The translations under genes were made by a program, and so were the position numbers. Shown here piece by piece: positions 52,903 through 61,268 of a stretch of 64,000 nt of DNA. Numbering within the stretch: position 1 is the stretch's first letter; every line of letters starts with the position of its first letter. Source of the stretch: Arthrobacter sp. AZCC_0090 (lineage in GTDB: Bacteria; Actinomycetota; Actinomycetes; Actinomycetales; Micrococcaceae). The notes under the pieces are model-generated. The model had not been told where the DNA came from and did not search any database. It saw only the letters and a program-made list of their open reading frames with translations. The stretch is taken from positions 62,001 to 126,000 of the forward strand of contig NZ_JACHEE010000012.1 of the NCBI RefSeq assembly GCF_014207375.1, in the 5' to 3' direction.

Positions 52903-54161
52903 CGCAAGGTGATGGCTTGGATGTCCGCGTCGGACCTAGTCCAGGCGGGTAACGTATCCTTGCGAACGGTTCCGGACTGGAGGACAAGTCGGATGTGTTC
53001 TGAGTTTGCAAGACCTGCAATGTCGTTGAGCGGATCAATATCTGTTACTAAGAGATCGGCGAGCTTGCCAGCTTCGACACTTCCAACAAACTCGTCAATG
53101 CCTAACAGTCGGGCACCGTTCAAGGTTCCGGCGCTAATGGCGTGGAGTTGAGTCATGCCCAGCTGCACCAAGAACGACAACTCCAAGAGGTTGCGTGAGT
53201 GCGGACTCACCCCGGCGTCGGTACCCATCGCGATTGCAACTCCCTGGTTTATTGCTAAAGCGATGTTTTCTCGGGTTTTGTCGGCCCACCGGGTTTTCTT
53301 TTCAAAATGCGCGGGAGACACCTTTGCGGGATCCAGCGGGTGGAACGCGGTGGCAAGCGTTGGGACCAGATAAGTCCCTTTGGCAAGAGCAAGCTCGCAT
53401 GCTTCGTCCGTCATGCCATAACCATGCTCAATGCTGGCAACACCACCCCTGAGTGCGTTGAGTATGCCCGCTGTTCCCTGGGCATGTGCGGCGACCTTCT
53501 TGCCGCGGTGTCGGTGGGCTTCGTCGACAACAGCTTTGATCTCAGCCTCACTAAGGTCCTCGTCGTCCGGGTCGTCATGTGGACTCCCCATGCCGCCAGT
53601 GGCGCAGATCTTGATGACGTCCGCCCCGTCGCGGAGTAAGGTGCGGACGCCCACCCGCGCCGAGCGCTCATCGTCGGCCAGAATCGTAAACCTGGCTGTC
53701 GGGTTGTAACCATCTGGTCCCGTGGCATCGCAATGACCGCCCGTATGCCCGAGGATTCGGCCAGCCGTCAGCAGCCGCGGAGCTTCAATTAGGCCGTCTC
53801 TTTGCGCCGTCGAGTAGCCGCTGGAAAGGCCGCCCAGATCCCGCACTGACGTGATGCCAGCGCACAGGGTCTGGTGCATTCGCTCAGCAACTTGGAACGT
53901 GACAAGGGCCTGGTCCTGGGTGGTGCCAGATGTTGTGGGATCGAAAAGGAAGTGCACATGTGCATCAATGAACCCCGGGAGAACGGTCATTCCAGTCAGA
54001 TCCCGTGCGGGTACCTCGGGAGTTTGCGGGGCGGATCCTGCCGAACCGGCGTACGCAATTCTCCCTGCTTTGTCCACGATAACTGTTGCATCCTCAATGG
54101 GCTCTTTGCCCGTGCCGTCAATCAGGCGAGCGTGCTCAAGTCGCATCACGACGTAGGGCAT
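52899..54161 (-). CDS. Metal-dependent amidohydrolase (imidazolonepropionase/prolidase-like)
   Basis: A 420-residue member of the amidohydrolase superfamily. Metal ligands: HVHF after LPGFIDA, Lys in DVIKICATGGM, His in VAAHAQG and SIEHGYG, and Asp in MGTDAGVSPHS. These residues match the subgroup acting on dipeptides, cyclic amides and N-acyl compounds. No signal peptide. Placed between the ROK gene and the second Gfo/Idh-TIM pair; it may hydrolyse an amide-linked substrate brought in by the dipeptide-type importer (inference). Confidence 0.87.
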   Translation of the reverse strand: MPYVVMRLEHARLIDGTGKEPIEDATVIVDKAGRIAYAGSAGSAPQTPEVPARDLTGMTVLPGFIDAHVHFLFDPTTSGTTQDQALVTFQVAERMHQTLCAGITSVRDLGGLSSGYSTAQRDGLIEAPRLLTAGRILGHTGGHCDATGPDGYNPTARFTILADDERSARVGVRTLLRDGADVIKICATGGMGSPHDDPDDEDLSEAEIKAVVDEAHRHRGKKVAAHAQGTAGILNALRGGVASIEHGYGMTDEACELALAKGTYLVPTLATAFHPLDPAKVSPAHFEKKTRWADKTRENIALAINQGVAIAMGTDAGVSPHSRNLLELSFLVQLGMTQLHAISAGTLNGARLLGIDEFVGSVEAGKLADLLVTDIDPLNDIAGLANSEHIRLVLQSGTVRKDTLPAWTRSDADIQAITLR

Positions 54162-54218
54162 TTGACGGTGCTCCTATCCTTGTGGCGGGGGCAATGGTCC
54201 AGGGGAGCTGCAAGCTGA

Positions 54219-55303
54219 TTAATCAAGGAAAATTTCCATCCCGGTCCTTGCCGACTCGTAGGCACCGAGGATGACACTGATCGATTGTCGATTGACCGTC
54301 AGCCCGACGCGGACGCCTGTACCCCCGCCGAGCGCATTTAGGAAGTCCCCATATTGATACCGATGTGCGTCCGACAGTTCGCCGGGGTTCATTCCGGCGG
54401 AGGCAAGGGAACCATCGGCAAGCTTGTATCGGTTTAGCTGGTTGGCTTCGACTCCGTCCCGGAGCGGGAGTCGCACGCGTTCGGCTTGCCCCGGAGTTGT
54501 GTGAACGAAAGTCAGGCGGTCGCCCTCAATGACCACCGAGCCCTTGTCTCCGTGCACTTGGAGGCGTGCGCTTAGTCCCGGGAAGGCAGCTGTGGAAGCA
54601 TGCAGGACCCCTAAGGCTCCGTTCTCGAACTTGACGACGGCCACTGCTACATCTTCAACTTCGATGTTCTCGTGGGCGAGGCGCCCTGTGTAGGCGAACA
54701 CACTCACGGGCTTTCCGAGTGCCGCTACGAGTAGATCGACAGTGTGCACGCCTTGGTTCATCAGCGATCCGCCGCCATCCATGTCCCAAGTGCCGCGCCA
54801 GTCCCGGCGGAGTCATAGTAATCCTGGCTCCGCCACCAGTCGATCGATGCGATACCCGAGGTCAAGCGGCCAAGTTCGCCCTTATCGATCGCTTCAAGGA
54901 GGATTTCCGTGGCAGGGTCAAAACGATGTTGAGTGATGACCGTCACCACTGTGCCGGCATTCCTTTGGGCCTCGATGATCGCGTCCGTCTTCTCAAGGCT
55001 TACTTCGGCAGGCTTCTCGATAATCACGTGCTTGCCGGCATTGAGGGCTTCGATTGCAACTTCCGCGTGGGTTCCGGTAGGGGTACAAACGGCGACTGCT
55101 TCGAATTCGGCTTGCGCGAGCGCGTCCTTCAGGGACACAAAAGCAGCGCTACCGCGGCTGGATGCGAGAGCCTGCGCTTTGGCGAGGTCGACATCGACGA
55201 CTCCGGCCAACTCGATCTCGTTGGAGAGTTCGTTGATGACCTTGCCGTGGTGCGAGCCGATCACGCCTGCGCCTACTATTACCAGCCGGATCTTCTTCCT
55301 CAC
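54219..55303 (-). pseudogene. Gfo/Idh/MocA-family oxidoreductase with a frameshift
   Basis: Two overlapping frames make up one dehydrogenase. 55303-54761 encodes the Rossmann half (KIRLVIVGAGVIGSHHGKVI, HVIIEKPAEV, RFDPATEILLEAI). 54782-54219 encodes the rest (DGGGSLMNQGVHTVDLLVAALG). The family-typical continuation after DYYDSA is D-W-R-G-T-W, which is readable in the second frame; the break lies near 54803-54808 in a GTCCCGGCGG stretch. One missing base (or two extra) explains it. It is either a recent pseudogene or a sequencing error. The next gene upstream ends one base before its start. Confidence 0.85.
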
Positions 55304-55304
55304 G

Positions 55305-56237
55305 TCATTCGCCTTTCCGACCTGAGTGAAGCATTCGAGTGAGCCACTCGCCGCAGTATCGGATGCTCTCCTCAGGCGATGTGGTGGCGCGATCGACCTC
55401 TACTACAACCCAGCCATCGAACTCAGGCCCTGGAGCGGCCAGCAGTTCGAGGAGGTCCGCGTCCCCACGTCCCGGTTCCGTCCAGAGACCTTGAAGCACA
55501 GTCGATCGATAGTCCAACCGCGCGATACGCGCCTGTCGGGCGATCTCCATTTTGAGGTCCTTGATATGGAGGCCCGCAACACGGGGCGCATATTCGGCAA
55601 TGACTTCCGCAGGATTCACTCCTGTCCAGGCCAAGTGGCCTGAGTCCGGTCCAAACTTGAGCAACTCTTCATCAACCGTGTCCAGGACAAAGCGGGCTTC
55701 ATCCGCTGTCTCCACCCATGTGCCTACGTGCGGATGGAGAGCGGCGACGCAACCTTCCGCGGAGATCCGGCCGGCCGCCAAAGCTATGTAATCGCGTACG
55801 CGCTCCAACCTATCAAGGGCATGGGAATGGCCCTCCGCAGGATGCCGCACCCTGGGAGCATCTTGGCTCATACCCATGGAGAGAAACACCAACGGTGTAC
55901 CGAGCTGCACGTTGTCGGATGCCAGAGCGCTTGCTCGGTCCAAAAATGGCAGGCGGCCGGAGGCGTCCTCGTGCCATGGCAAGGCGACGTACCCGGGTCC
56001 GGGGACCAACCCGTGGTCCGCGAGTTTCTGACCGTACTCCGTCACGTTCGATCCCGTCGGAACAACCGACTTGACGGAGGTGAAACCCGCTTCCGCCACA
56101 ATTCGGAGCTGCTCGTCCACCGGAGGGGCGAGCGCCGGATTAATCCATCCGTCGGAGGTCGCCAGCCACTGGATTGGGTTGATTGAGAATTTCTTTAGAG
56201 TGCTGTCAGCTCCAGCAGCGGGGTCGAAAGGTGTCAT
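55305..56237 (-). CDS. Sugar phosphate isomerase/epimerase-like TIM-barrel protein (paralogue)
   Basis: A 310-residue barrel highly similar to the protein at 49534-50442: FSINPIQWLATSDGWINPALAPP, VPGPGYVALPWHE, ALHPHVGTWVETADEARFVLDTVD, KFGPDSGHLAWTG, GLHIKDLKM. The metal-site residues are kept. It is the first gene of a small operon with the frameshifted Gfo/Idh gene. Together they mirror the 49.5-51.6 kb pair in reversed gene order, suggesting related substrates. Confidence 0.87.
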   Translation of the reverse strand: MTPFDPAAGADSTLKKFSINPIQWLATSDGWINPALAPPVDEQLRIVAEAGFTSVKSVVPTGSNVTEYGQKLADHGLVPGPGYVALPWHEDASGRLPFLDRASALASDNVQLGTPLVFLSMGMSQDAPRVRHPAEGHSHALDRLERVRDYIALAAGRISAEGCVAALHPHVGTWVETADEARFVLDTVDEELLKFGPDSGHLAWTGVNPAEVIAEYAPRVAGLHIKDLKMEIARQARIARLDYRSTVLQGLWTEPGRGDADLLELLAAPGPEFDGWVVVEVDRATTSPEESIRYCGEWLTRMLHSGRKGE

Positions 56238-56285
56238 GTCAAAACACTAGAACTTAACAGAATTCGCCAATAGATGGCGATAAAT

Positions 56286-56306
56286 ATTCGATGACCGAAC
56301 TTAATC
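56286..56306. promoter_or_regulatory. Operator-like element upstream of the second TIM-barrel gene
   Basis: Read on the minus strand this site is TTAAGTTCGGTCATCGAAT, close to TTAAGTCCGATCATCGGAT of the ROK palindrome (three mismatches in 19). It lies about 50 bases upstream of the ATG at 56237, a suitable place for ROK control. Confidence 0.55.
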
Positions 56307-56810
56307 GAGTGGGTGAGTGCTCTTCTTGGTTTGATTCCGGAGGCGAAGGCTGGGACCCAGCTGGGTTGCCCGCGGCTGGGACTCCTCACCGTCATTCGCT
56401 ACGGCTCCGCCACGGAACGTGGAAATAGCCTGTTGCTGGCTTCAAAAACCCCCAGAACCGCCCCCGTTCCAGGCAAGTCTGGACGTTAGGGAGAAAGCAG
56501 GGAAACGGTTGAACGAGCAACGGACCTTCGCGGGTCACTGCGACCTTAGAGACATTGCGAAGGCGCGATTCCCGGATCGGCCCAAGAGAGCGCCGTCGCG
56601 TGGGGCAGTGCGTTCAGACTGTCGCTGTATCGCTGGACTCCTGCGCCGGTTTGACCTGGGTCCATGTCCGCCACACGTTTACCCGACGGAAACGATGACA
56701 AGCGCTGACATGTCACGGCCTGTCCATCGAGCCGAAAACGTCTACATTCCGCGGATTTTCAGGACAACACCAGCCCTTGGCAGACAACGAAAAGTGCCCT
56801 CCCGTGAGAA
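56307..56810. other. Gene-free stretch before the tRNA fragment
   Basis: About 500 bases without a recognisable gene. Short frames exist (for example 56419-56871 plus) but show no family sequence. The composition is mixed, consistent with a junction or decayed DNA. Confidence 0.5.
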
Positions 56811-56840
56811 GAGGTCAGGAGTTCGAATCTCCTCACGTCA
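56811..56840 (+). other. tRNA 3'-end fragment, possible attachment-site scar
   Basis: The sequence contains a T-arm: AGGAG (56817-56821), loop TTCGAAT, CTCCT (56829-56833), preceded by a variable-loop-like AGGTC and followed by seven bases that could be an acceptor strand (CACGTCA). The 5' part of a tRNA is absent upstream and no CCA follows. Integrative elements commonly target this part of tRNA genes, so it may be an att remnant. A chance T-arm-like hairpin is the alternative. Confidence 0.5.
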
Positions 56841-56848
56841 AGTCTTTC

Positions 56849-56869
56849 TTGGTACCGTTTTGGTACCGT
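56849..56869. promoter_or_regulatory. Direct repeat TTGGTACCGT x2, candidate toxin-antitoxin operator
   Basis: TTGGTACCGT occurs at 56849-56858 and 56860-56869, each containing the palindrome GGTACC, ending five bases before the antitoxin start. RHH antitoxins bind such tandem sites to repress their own operon. Confidence 0.5.
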
Positions 56870-56874
56870 GAGGT

Positions 56875-57082
56875 ATGGCCATGAATCTACGCATTCCCGA
56901 AGACCTCGACCGCCGTCTCGATGAACTTGCTGCCGAGGAGCACACGTCCAAGTCCGCGCTGCTGTTCCAAGGGGGCCGAGCTGGTCCTGCAGCGCCACGG
57001 CCGCAGCCGCGAGATCAGCGAGGGCCTGGACTTCGTGATGCGCCATGACGCGGATCTCCTCAAGCGCCTTGAGGATGCATGA
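56875..57082 (+). pseudogene. Frameshifted RHH (CopG/Arc-type) antitoxin
   Basis: From ATG 56875: MAMNLRIPEDLDRRLDELAA, then EEHTSKSALL, the start of a ribbon-helix-helix antitoxin. An extra G in the run at about 56969-56973 shifts the frame. Ignoring it, translation continues through AELVLQRHGRSREISEGL to RHDADLLKRLEDA and a stop at 57080-57082. That stop overlaps the next start codon as ATGA, as in intact antitoxin-toxin pairs. Frameshift or sequencing error. Confidence 0.72.
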
Positions 57083-57203
57083 GTTCGTACTTCGAAATCG
57101 AGGACGCACTGCAGGTGATCAACCGATACGGGTTCCACATCCGTGACATTGGGCTACTCGCCTCGGCCCTGGAGCGGCCCGCAACGACCGTCATGGGCCC
57201 GGA
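57079..57203 (+). pseudogene. Truncated Doc/Fic-type toxin
   Basis: MSSYFEIEDALQVINRYGFH, then IRDIGLLASALERPATTVMGPE matches the N-terminus of Doc-family toxins, including the conserved R-D-x-G-L-L-x-S-A-L-x-R-P. After about 42 residues the homology ends and the Fic catalytic motif (HxFxDGNKR) is absent. The frame runs on to 57276 with unrelated sequence. The toxin is therefore dead. Confidence 0.72.
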
Positions 57204-57276
57204 AGGCGTTGGCAAAGTCGTCATGGTTCGGAGCCTTCCAGTTCGCGATCCAGGTGCCAGCTCTGCGTCCCCCTGA

Positions 57277-57795
57277 CCATCGGGGCCCAAGATCGCGCAC
57301 AATTCGGGAGTGGGACCTCCTTGGCCCATGCCTCCCCGAGAGCCCGCAGCCGGCCCAGGGTGGCGCCCTCCTGGCCGTGGGGGTGGTGTCGATCAGCATG
57401 AGCCCGGCCATCCGCTCCGGAGCAAGCAGTGTAGCGCAGATTCACCGTGCTAGCCGTGTTCGTTGCGGTAGTGGAGTCCGATCCACGGTGAAGCCGTGAG
57501 TTCCTCATTGTACGGGTACCGCCCGGTGGCCGGCTCTGTGTCTTTTGCTTCAGCGTCGTGCTCAGGTCTTCGGAGCAGGGGTGTCGCTTGATAATCGGTA
57601 TCCGTGAACATGGGCGCTTCTTTCTGATCATGCGCCGCAACGCTGGCGTTCTATGTAGCGGCACGGTTGTGATGATCTGTCGTGCTTTCATCGACTTCCT
57701 CGTTTGTCGTGGGCAGCTGCCGCGACTGATGGTTTACAGGCGCGGACAGCCCGGACTTCGCCCCGAAACGGCGCCCGGGCTGCCCACGGCCTGGC
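57277..57795. other. Non-coding stretch between toxin remnant and transporter gene
   Basis: About 520 bases with several short frames on both strands but no recognisable protein, repeat or RNA. It probably contains rearranged DNA belonging to the toxin-antitoxin junction. Confidence 0.45.
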
Positions 57796-59175
57796 TTAGG
57801 GGAGTAGGACGGCTGCCTGATGCTCGGCGCGCCGGTCGCGAAGCCGCCGGGCTGTTCCTTCCAGGTAAGGTGCGCCCAGTTCATGAATCGGCGTCTTGGC
57901 CGTCTCCCTGGACAGGAAGGCGGAGGTACCGGCGATCATCATGCAGACCGTTCCGAAAACGGCCACGGGAACCCAGCCGTTGACCCCGGGGGTCATCAGC
58001 ATGCCCGCGATCATGGGGGCGAAGCCGGCGAGGACCAGGCCTAGCTGGTTGCCCAGCGCCATCCCCGTGTAGCGCACCGGTGCTGCAAACTGCTCGGCGA
58101 AGAACGACGGCCAGATGCCGTTGAAACCCGAGTACAGGACTGTCATGTTCAGGAATGCTGCCAGGAAGACGAGCACGATGTTGCCCGAGGACAGCGCCAG
58201 GAAGTAGAGGAAGATCGTGACGGAGCAACCGATGGCGGCGGTGAGCAGCAGGGGGCGCCGGCCGATCCGGTCAGAAAGTTTCGCGGCCAGCGGCATGGCG
58301 AACATGGACAGCCCGATGGCGACGGCGTTGACGGTCAGGATGGATGCCCGGTCGAAGCCCACAGCGGAGGTGGCATACGCCAGACCGAAGACGGTGAAGA
58401 TGGTCTGCATGACCGACATGATGGACATTCCGACGACGCGCAGCACATCCGGAGCCTGGAACCTGAGGACTTCCTTGATGGGCATCGGGGTGACTTCCTG
58501 GTGTTCCTGGGCTTCCTCGAAGACCGGAGTTTCATCTAGGTGTGTCCGCACCCAATAGGCGATGGCCAGGACCACGATCGAGAGCCAGAACGGGATGCGC
58601 CACCCCCAGCTCATCATCGTCTCCTGCGGCAGCGCCGTGACCGGGACAAAGACCAGCGTGGCGAGCACCATGCCTGAGGCGTAGCCGGTCATCACAAAGC
58701 TGGTGAAGAAGCCGCGTTTGCCTTCGGGGGAGTGCTCCAGGGTGAGGGTGGAGGCTCCCGCGGACTCGGCCCCCGCGGAAAAGCCCTGGGCCAGGCGTGC
58801 GGCCACCAGCAGGATGGGGGCCCAGACGCCGACCTGCCCGTAGCTCGGCAGGAATCCGATCCCCAGCGAGGCAAGTCCCATGATGCCCAACGTGAGCAGG
58901 AGGATTTTCTTCCGTCCCAGCTTGTCGCCGAAGTGGCCCATGACCAGCCCGCCGACCGGACGCGCCACGTAGGCGACACCGAAGGTGGCAAAGGCGCCGA
59001 TCAGGCCGATGGCCGGGTCTGCCGACGGAAAGAACAGGTGCGGGAAGACCAAGGCGGCGGCAGTCCCGTAGATGAAGAAGTCGTAGTACTCCAGGGTACT
59101 GCCCAGGAAGGAAGCCAAGGCGGCCTTCCCCGGGGTCTTGCGCGGTGCCGCGGGGGCGGCGGATGGGCTCTGCAT
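57796..59175 (-). CDS. MFS transporter, metabolite:H+ symporter family
   Basis: A 459-residue, 12-segment transporter. N-terminus ALASFLGSTLEYYDFFIYGTAAALVF is the MHS-family hallmark, as are GHFGDKLGRKK between segments 2-3 and KLSDRIGRRPLL between 8-9. Family members import shikimate, alpha-ketoglutarate, proline or aromatic acids with protons. It is the last gene of the right-hand minus-strand cluster and would import its substrate. The SD AGGAGA is adjacent to the palindrome at 59187-59202. Confidence 0.92.
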   Translation of the reverse strand: MQSPSAAPAAPRKTPGKAALASFLGSTLEYYDFFIYGTAAALVFPHLFFPSADPAIGLIGAFATFGVAYVARPVGGLVMGHFGDKLGRKKILLLTLGIMGLASLGIGFLPSYGQVGVWAPILLVAARLAQGFSAGAESAGASTLTLEHSPEGKRGFFTSFVMTGYASGMVLATLVFVPVTALPQETMMSWGWRIPFWLSIVVLAIAYWVRTHLDETPVFEEAQEHQEVTPMPIKEVLRFQAPDVLRVVGMSIMSVMQTIFTVFGLAYATSAVGFDRASILTVNAVAIGLSMFAMPLAAKLSDRIGRRPLLLTAAIGCSVTIFLYFLALSSGNIVLVFLAAFLNMTVLYSGFNGIWPSFFAEQFAAPVRYTGMALGNQLGLVLAGFAPMIAGMLMTPGVNGWVPVAVFGTVCMMIAGTSAFLSRETAKTPIHELGAPYLEGTARRLRDRRAEHQAAVLLP

Positions 59176-59186
59176 GGGAATCTCCT

Positions 59187-59202
59187 AAGACAACGTTGTC
59201 TT
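59187..59202. promoter_or_regulatory. Perfect 16-bp palindrome just upstream of the transporter gene
   Basis: AAGACAACGTTGTCTT with a central CG, located 12-27 bases before the ATG at 59175 and overlapping the ribosome-site region. The ACAACGTTGT core resembles LacI/GalR-family operators. No LacI-type gene is in the window. Confidence 0.55.
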
Positions 59203-59222
59203 GCTAGAAGCCGGCTGGGGTC

Positions 59223-59513
59223 CTAAAGGTGGAAGTCCACCGACAGGATTTGCTGGCTGTTGGGGAATGAGTAAGCCTTCAGTGGCTCGTGCAGCGGATG
59301 CGTGTTGTACGCCGCGATGTCCTCGACGTTTTCGAAGTCCGCCACAATGGCGTAGTCAAAGGAACGATCTTGGTTGAGCAAATCCGGGCCGTGGGTCAGG
59401 CTGACCATGCCGGGGATGTTGCCGGCCATCCTGTTGAGTCCGGCGATCCAGGCCTGCTTCTCGGCGGTCGGGAAGTCCGGTTTGAACTTGAAAAGCACGG
59501 CGTGGCGGATCAT
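59223..59513 (-). CDS. Dabb (stress-responsive A/B barrel) domain protein
   Basis: A 96-residue protein: MIRHAVLFKFKPDFPTAEKQ, GMVSLTHGPDLLNQDRSFDYAIVADF, YNTHPLHEPL. These are the strand-helix patterns of the dimeric Dabb fold, including the conserved HPLH. Such proteins include cyclases and lactone-handling enzymes in catabolic operons. The ATG at 59513 overlaps the stop of the FAD dehydrogenase gene (ATGA). Confidence 0.85.
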   Translation of the reverse strand: MIRHAVLFKFKPDFPTAEKQAWIAGLNRMAGNIPGMVSLTHGPDLLNQDRSFDYAIVADFENVEDIAAYNTHPLHEPLKAYSFPNSQQILSVDFHL

Positions 59514-61195
59514 GTCAGGCTTCCTACCATCTCAGCGGCCGGTTCGGCAGGGGCCGCTACTGAGACGTATTCGGGGTTCATGCCGGCGATGGTGCGTCCG
59601 GCGAGGTAGCCCATGGTCATGATCGGGCCGAGGGTGGCGCCGGCGCCGGGGTACCCGGCCGCGTAGGCGTTTTCGCTTGTGTTGCCGGCTGCGTAGAGGC
59701 CCTCGATGGGCCGGTTGTCCACGTCCAGGACGCGGGCGCGCCCGTCTGTGGCCACGCCGCCGTTGGTTCCGAACGCCCCGTTGACCACCTCCATCGCGTA
59801 GAACGGGCCAGATTGCAGCGGGCCCAGCGACGGGTTCGGCCAGAGGCTGTCGTCGTCGCCCCAGTACTTGTCGTACGCGCTTTCGCCGCGTCCGAAGTCC
59901 GGATCTTCGCCCCTGACCGCGAACTCGTTGAACCGCGCCACCGTCTCGGTCAAGTTCGCCGCGGGGACGTTGATCTTCGCGGCCAGTTCCTCCAACGTCG
60001 CTGCCTCGGTGAGGTAGCCGGGTGTGGGCTGGCCGACACGATGAGCCAGGATGCCGTAGCGCTCCATGTAGGAGTGATCGACGATGACGTGTGCGGGAGT
60101 GTTCAGGGTCTGGTTGTTCGGGGAGTCCCAGGACTGAAGACAACGGGCCAGGTCGTTGTAATTCTGGGATTCATTGGCGAAGCGCCGGCCGTGCCGGTTT
60201 ACCATGAGCGATCCCGGGCCCTGGCGCTCGAAACGAAGCAGGGTGCCCACGGGCTGCCCGTCACGCACGTCGCCGGTGATCGCCATCGGTGCCCACCACG
60301 CTTCACGCATGCCGCGTGTCTGGCCGCCGATGCGCTGCGACATCCGCAGGCCGTCCCCGGTGTTCGAGGGCGGCGAGCACATCGTATACAGCCGCGAAGC
60401 CAGCATCGAGTCCGCCAGCGCCTTGTCCCATTCGAAACCTCCGGTGGCCAGTACCACGCCGTCGTTGGCCCGGATCACCTCGCCGGTTTCCAGTTCGACG
60501 CCGGTCACCCGGCCGCCGCCGGTGAGGAGCCGGTGTCCTCGCGCCCCGGTGACGAGTGCGGCGCCGTCGCGAACTAGGCTGGCGAGCAGCATAGACACAA
60601 GCGCCTGGCCCTTAGCCACCAGTCCGTCGGCCTGGCGGCGGTTCAGTTCCTCCCAAGGGAACTTGGTGAAGGCGCCCCAGTTTTCGTATTCCTGCATTGT
60701 GAACGGTGCCCGGCCGTCGGTGCGGACGTGAGCCATGAGTTGGCCGAGGGCTTCCTTGCTGTTGAACAGTTCGGGCTCAACCGTGCGGCCTCCTGCCACG
60801 GCGCCGGGAAGATCCTGGCGGTAGTCCGGGAAGTTGTTGAGGAAGATGAAACGGACCCCGCATTCCAGTTCAACGAAACGGAGCATCTGGTCTCCGTAGT
60901 TCAGGGCAGCTTCCAGGAGTTCCTCCCGACCACGCCCCCGGGCCACGGCGCGCACGTACTGAGCGGCGGCTTCCTTCGAATCAGTGATGCCCGCTTCGCG
61001 TGCATGGTGGTTGTCCGCCACCCACAGCATGCCGCCGGAGACAGCTGACGTTCCGCCCAGCAGGGCGCTTTTTTCAAGGACGACGACGGACTTGCCCGCC
61101 CGCGCTGCGGTGGCGGCCGCGGTGAGGGCGCCGGCGCCGGAGCCGACAACGACGACGTCGTAGCTGTCCGACTCGGTTCCATTGACGAATTTCAT
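59510..61195 (-). CDS. FAD-dependent dehydrogenase of the 3-ketosteroid dehydrogenase/fumarate reductase type
   Basis: A 561-residue flavoprotein (ATG 61195 after GAAAGG; ATG 61210 upstream is less likely). N-terminal FAD site VVVVGSGAGALTAAATA, the Gly-rich GGTSAVSGGMLWV, NGRGRRFANE-like NRHGRRFANESQNY, and the C-terminal GNTSENAYAAGYPGAGATLGPIMTMGYLAG. Members desaturate cyclic ketones or reduce unsaturated acids. The neighbouring SDR, Dabb and transporter suggest catabolism of a cyclic ketone or carboxylic acid, substrate unknown. Confidence 0.9.
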   Translation of the reverse strand: MKFVNGTESDSYDVVVVGSGAGALTAAATAARAGKSVVVLEKSALLGGTSAVSGGMLWVADNHHAREAGITDSKEAAAQYVRAVARGRGREELLEAALNYGDQMLRFVELECGVRFIFLNNFPDYRQDLPGAVAGGRTVEPELFNSKEALGQLMAHVRTDGRAPFTMQEYENWGAFTKFPWEELNRRQADGLVAKGQALVSMLLASLVRDGAALVTGARGHRLLTGGGRVTGVELETGEVIRANDGVVLATGGFEWDKALADSMLASRLYTMCSPPSNTGDGLRMSQRIGGQTRGMREAWWAPMAITGDVRDGQPVGTLLRFERQGPGSLMVNRHGRRFANESQNYNDLARCLQSWDSPNNQTLNTPAHVIVDHSYMERYGILAHRVGQPTPGYLTEAATLEELAAKINVPAANLTETVARFNEFAVRGEDPDFGRGESAYDKYWGDDDSLWPNPSLGPLQSGPFYAMEVVNGAFGTNGGVATDGRARVLDVDNRPIEGLYAAGNTSENAYAAGYPGAGATLGPIMTMGYLAGRTIAGMNPEYVSVAAPAEPAAEMVGSLT

Positions 61196-61268
61196 GGTGT
61201 TGCCTTTCACGAAGTTTGCGTTCGAACTTTCCGCAGCACGGCTGCAGATGCAGGGTGCTCGGTCCGGA

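Noticed and set aside
57221..57691. 156-residue minus-strand frame in the junction region
   Set aside because: No family sequence, no good ribosome site, and it crosses the toxin-remnant junction.
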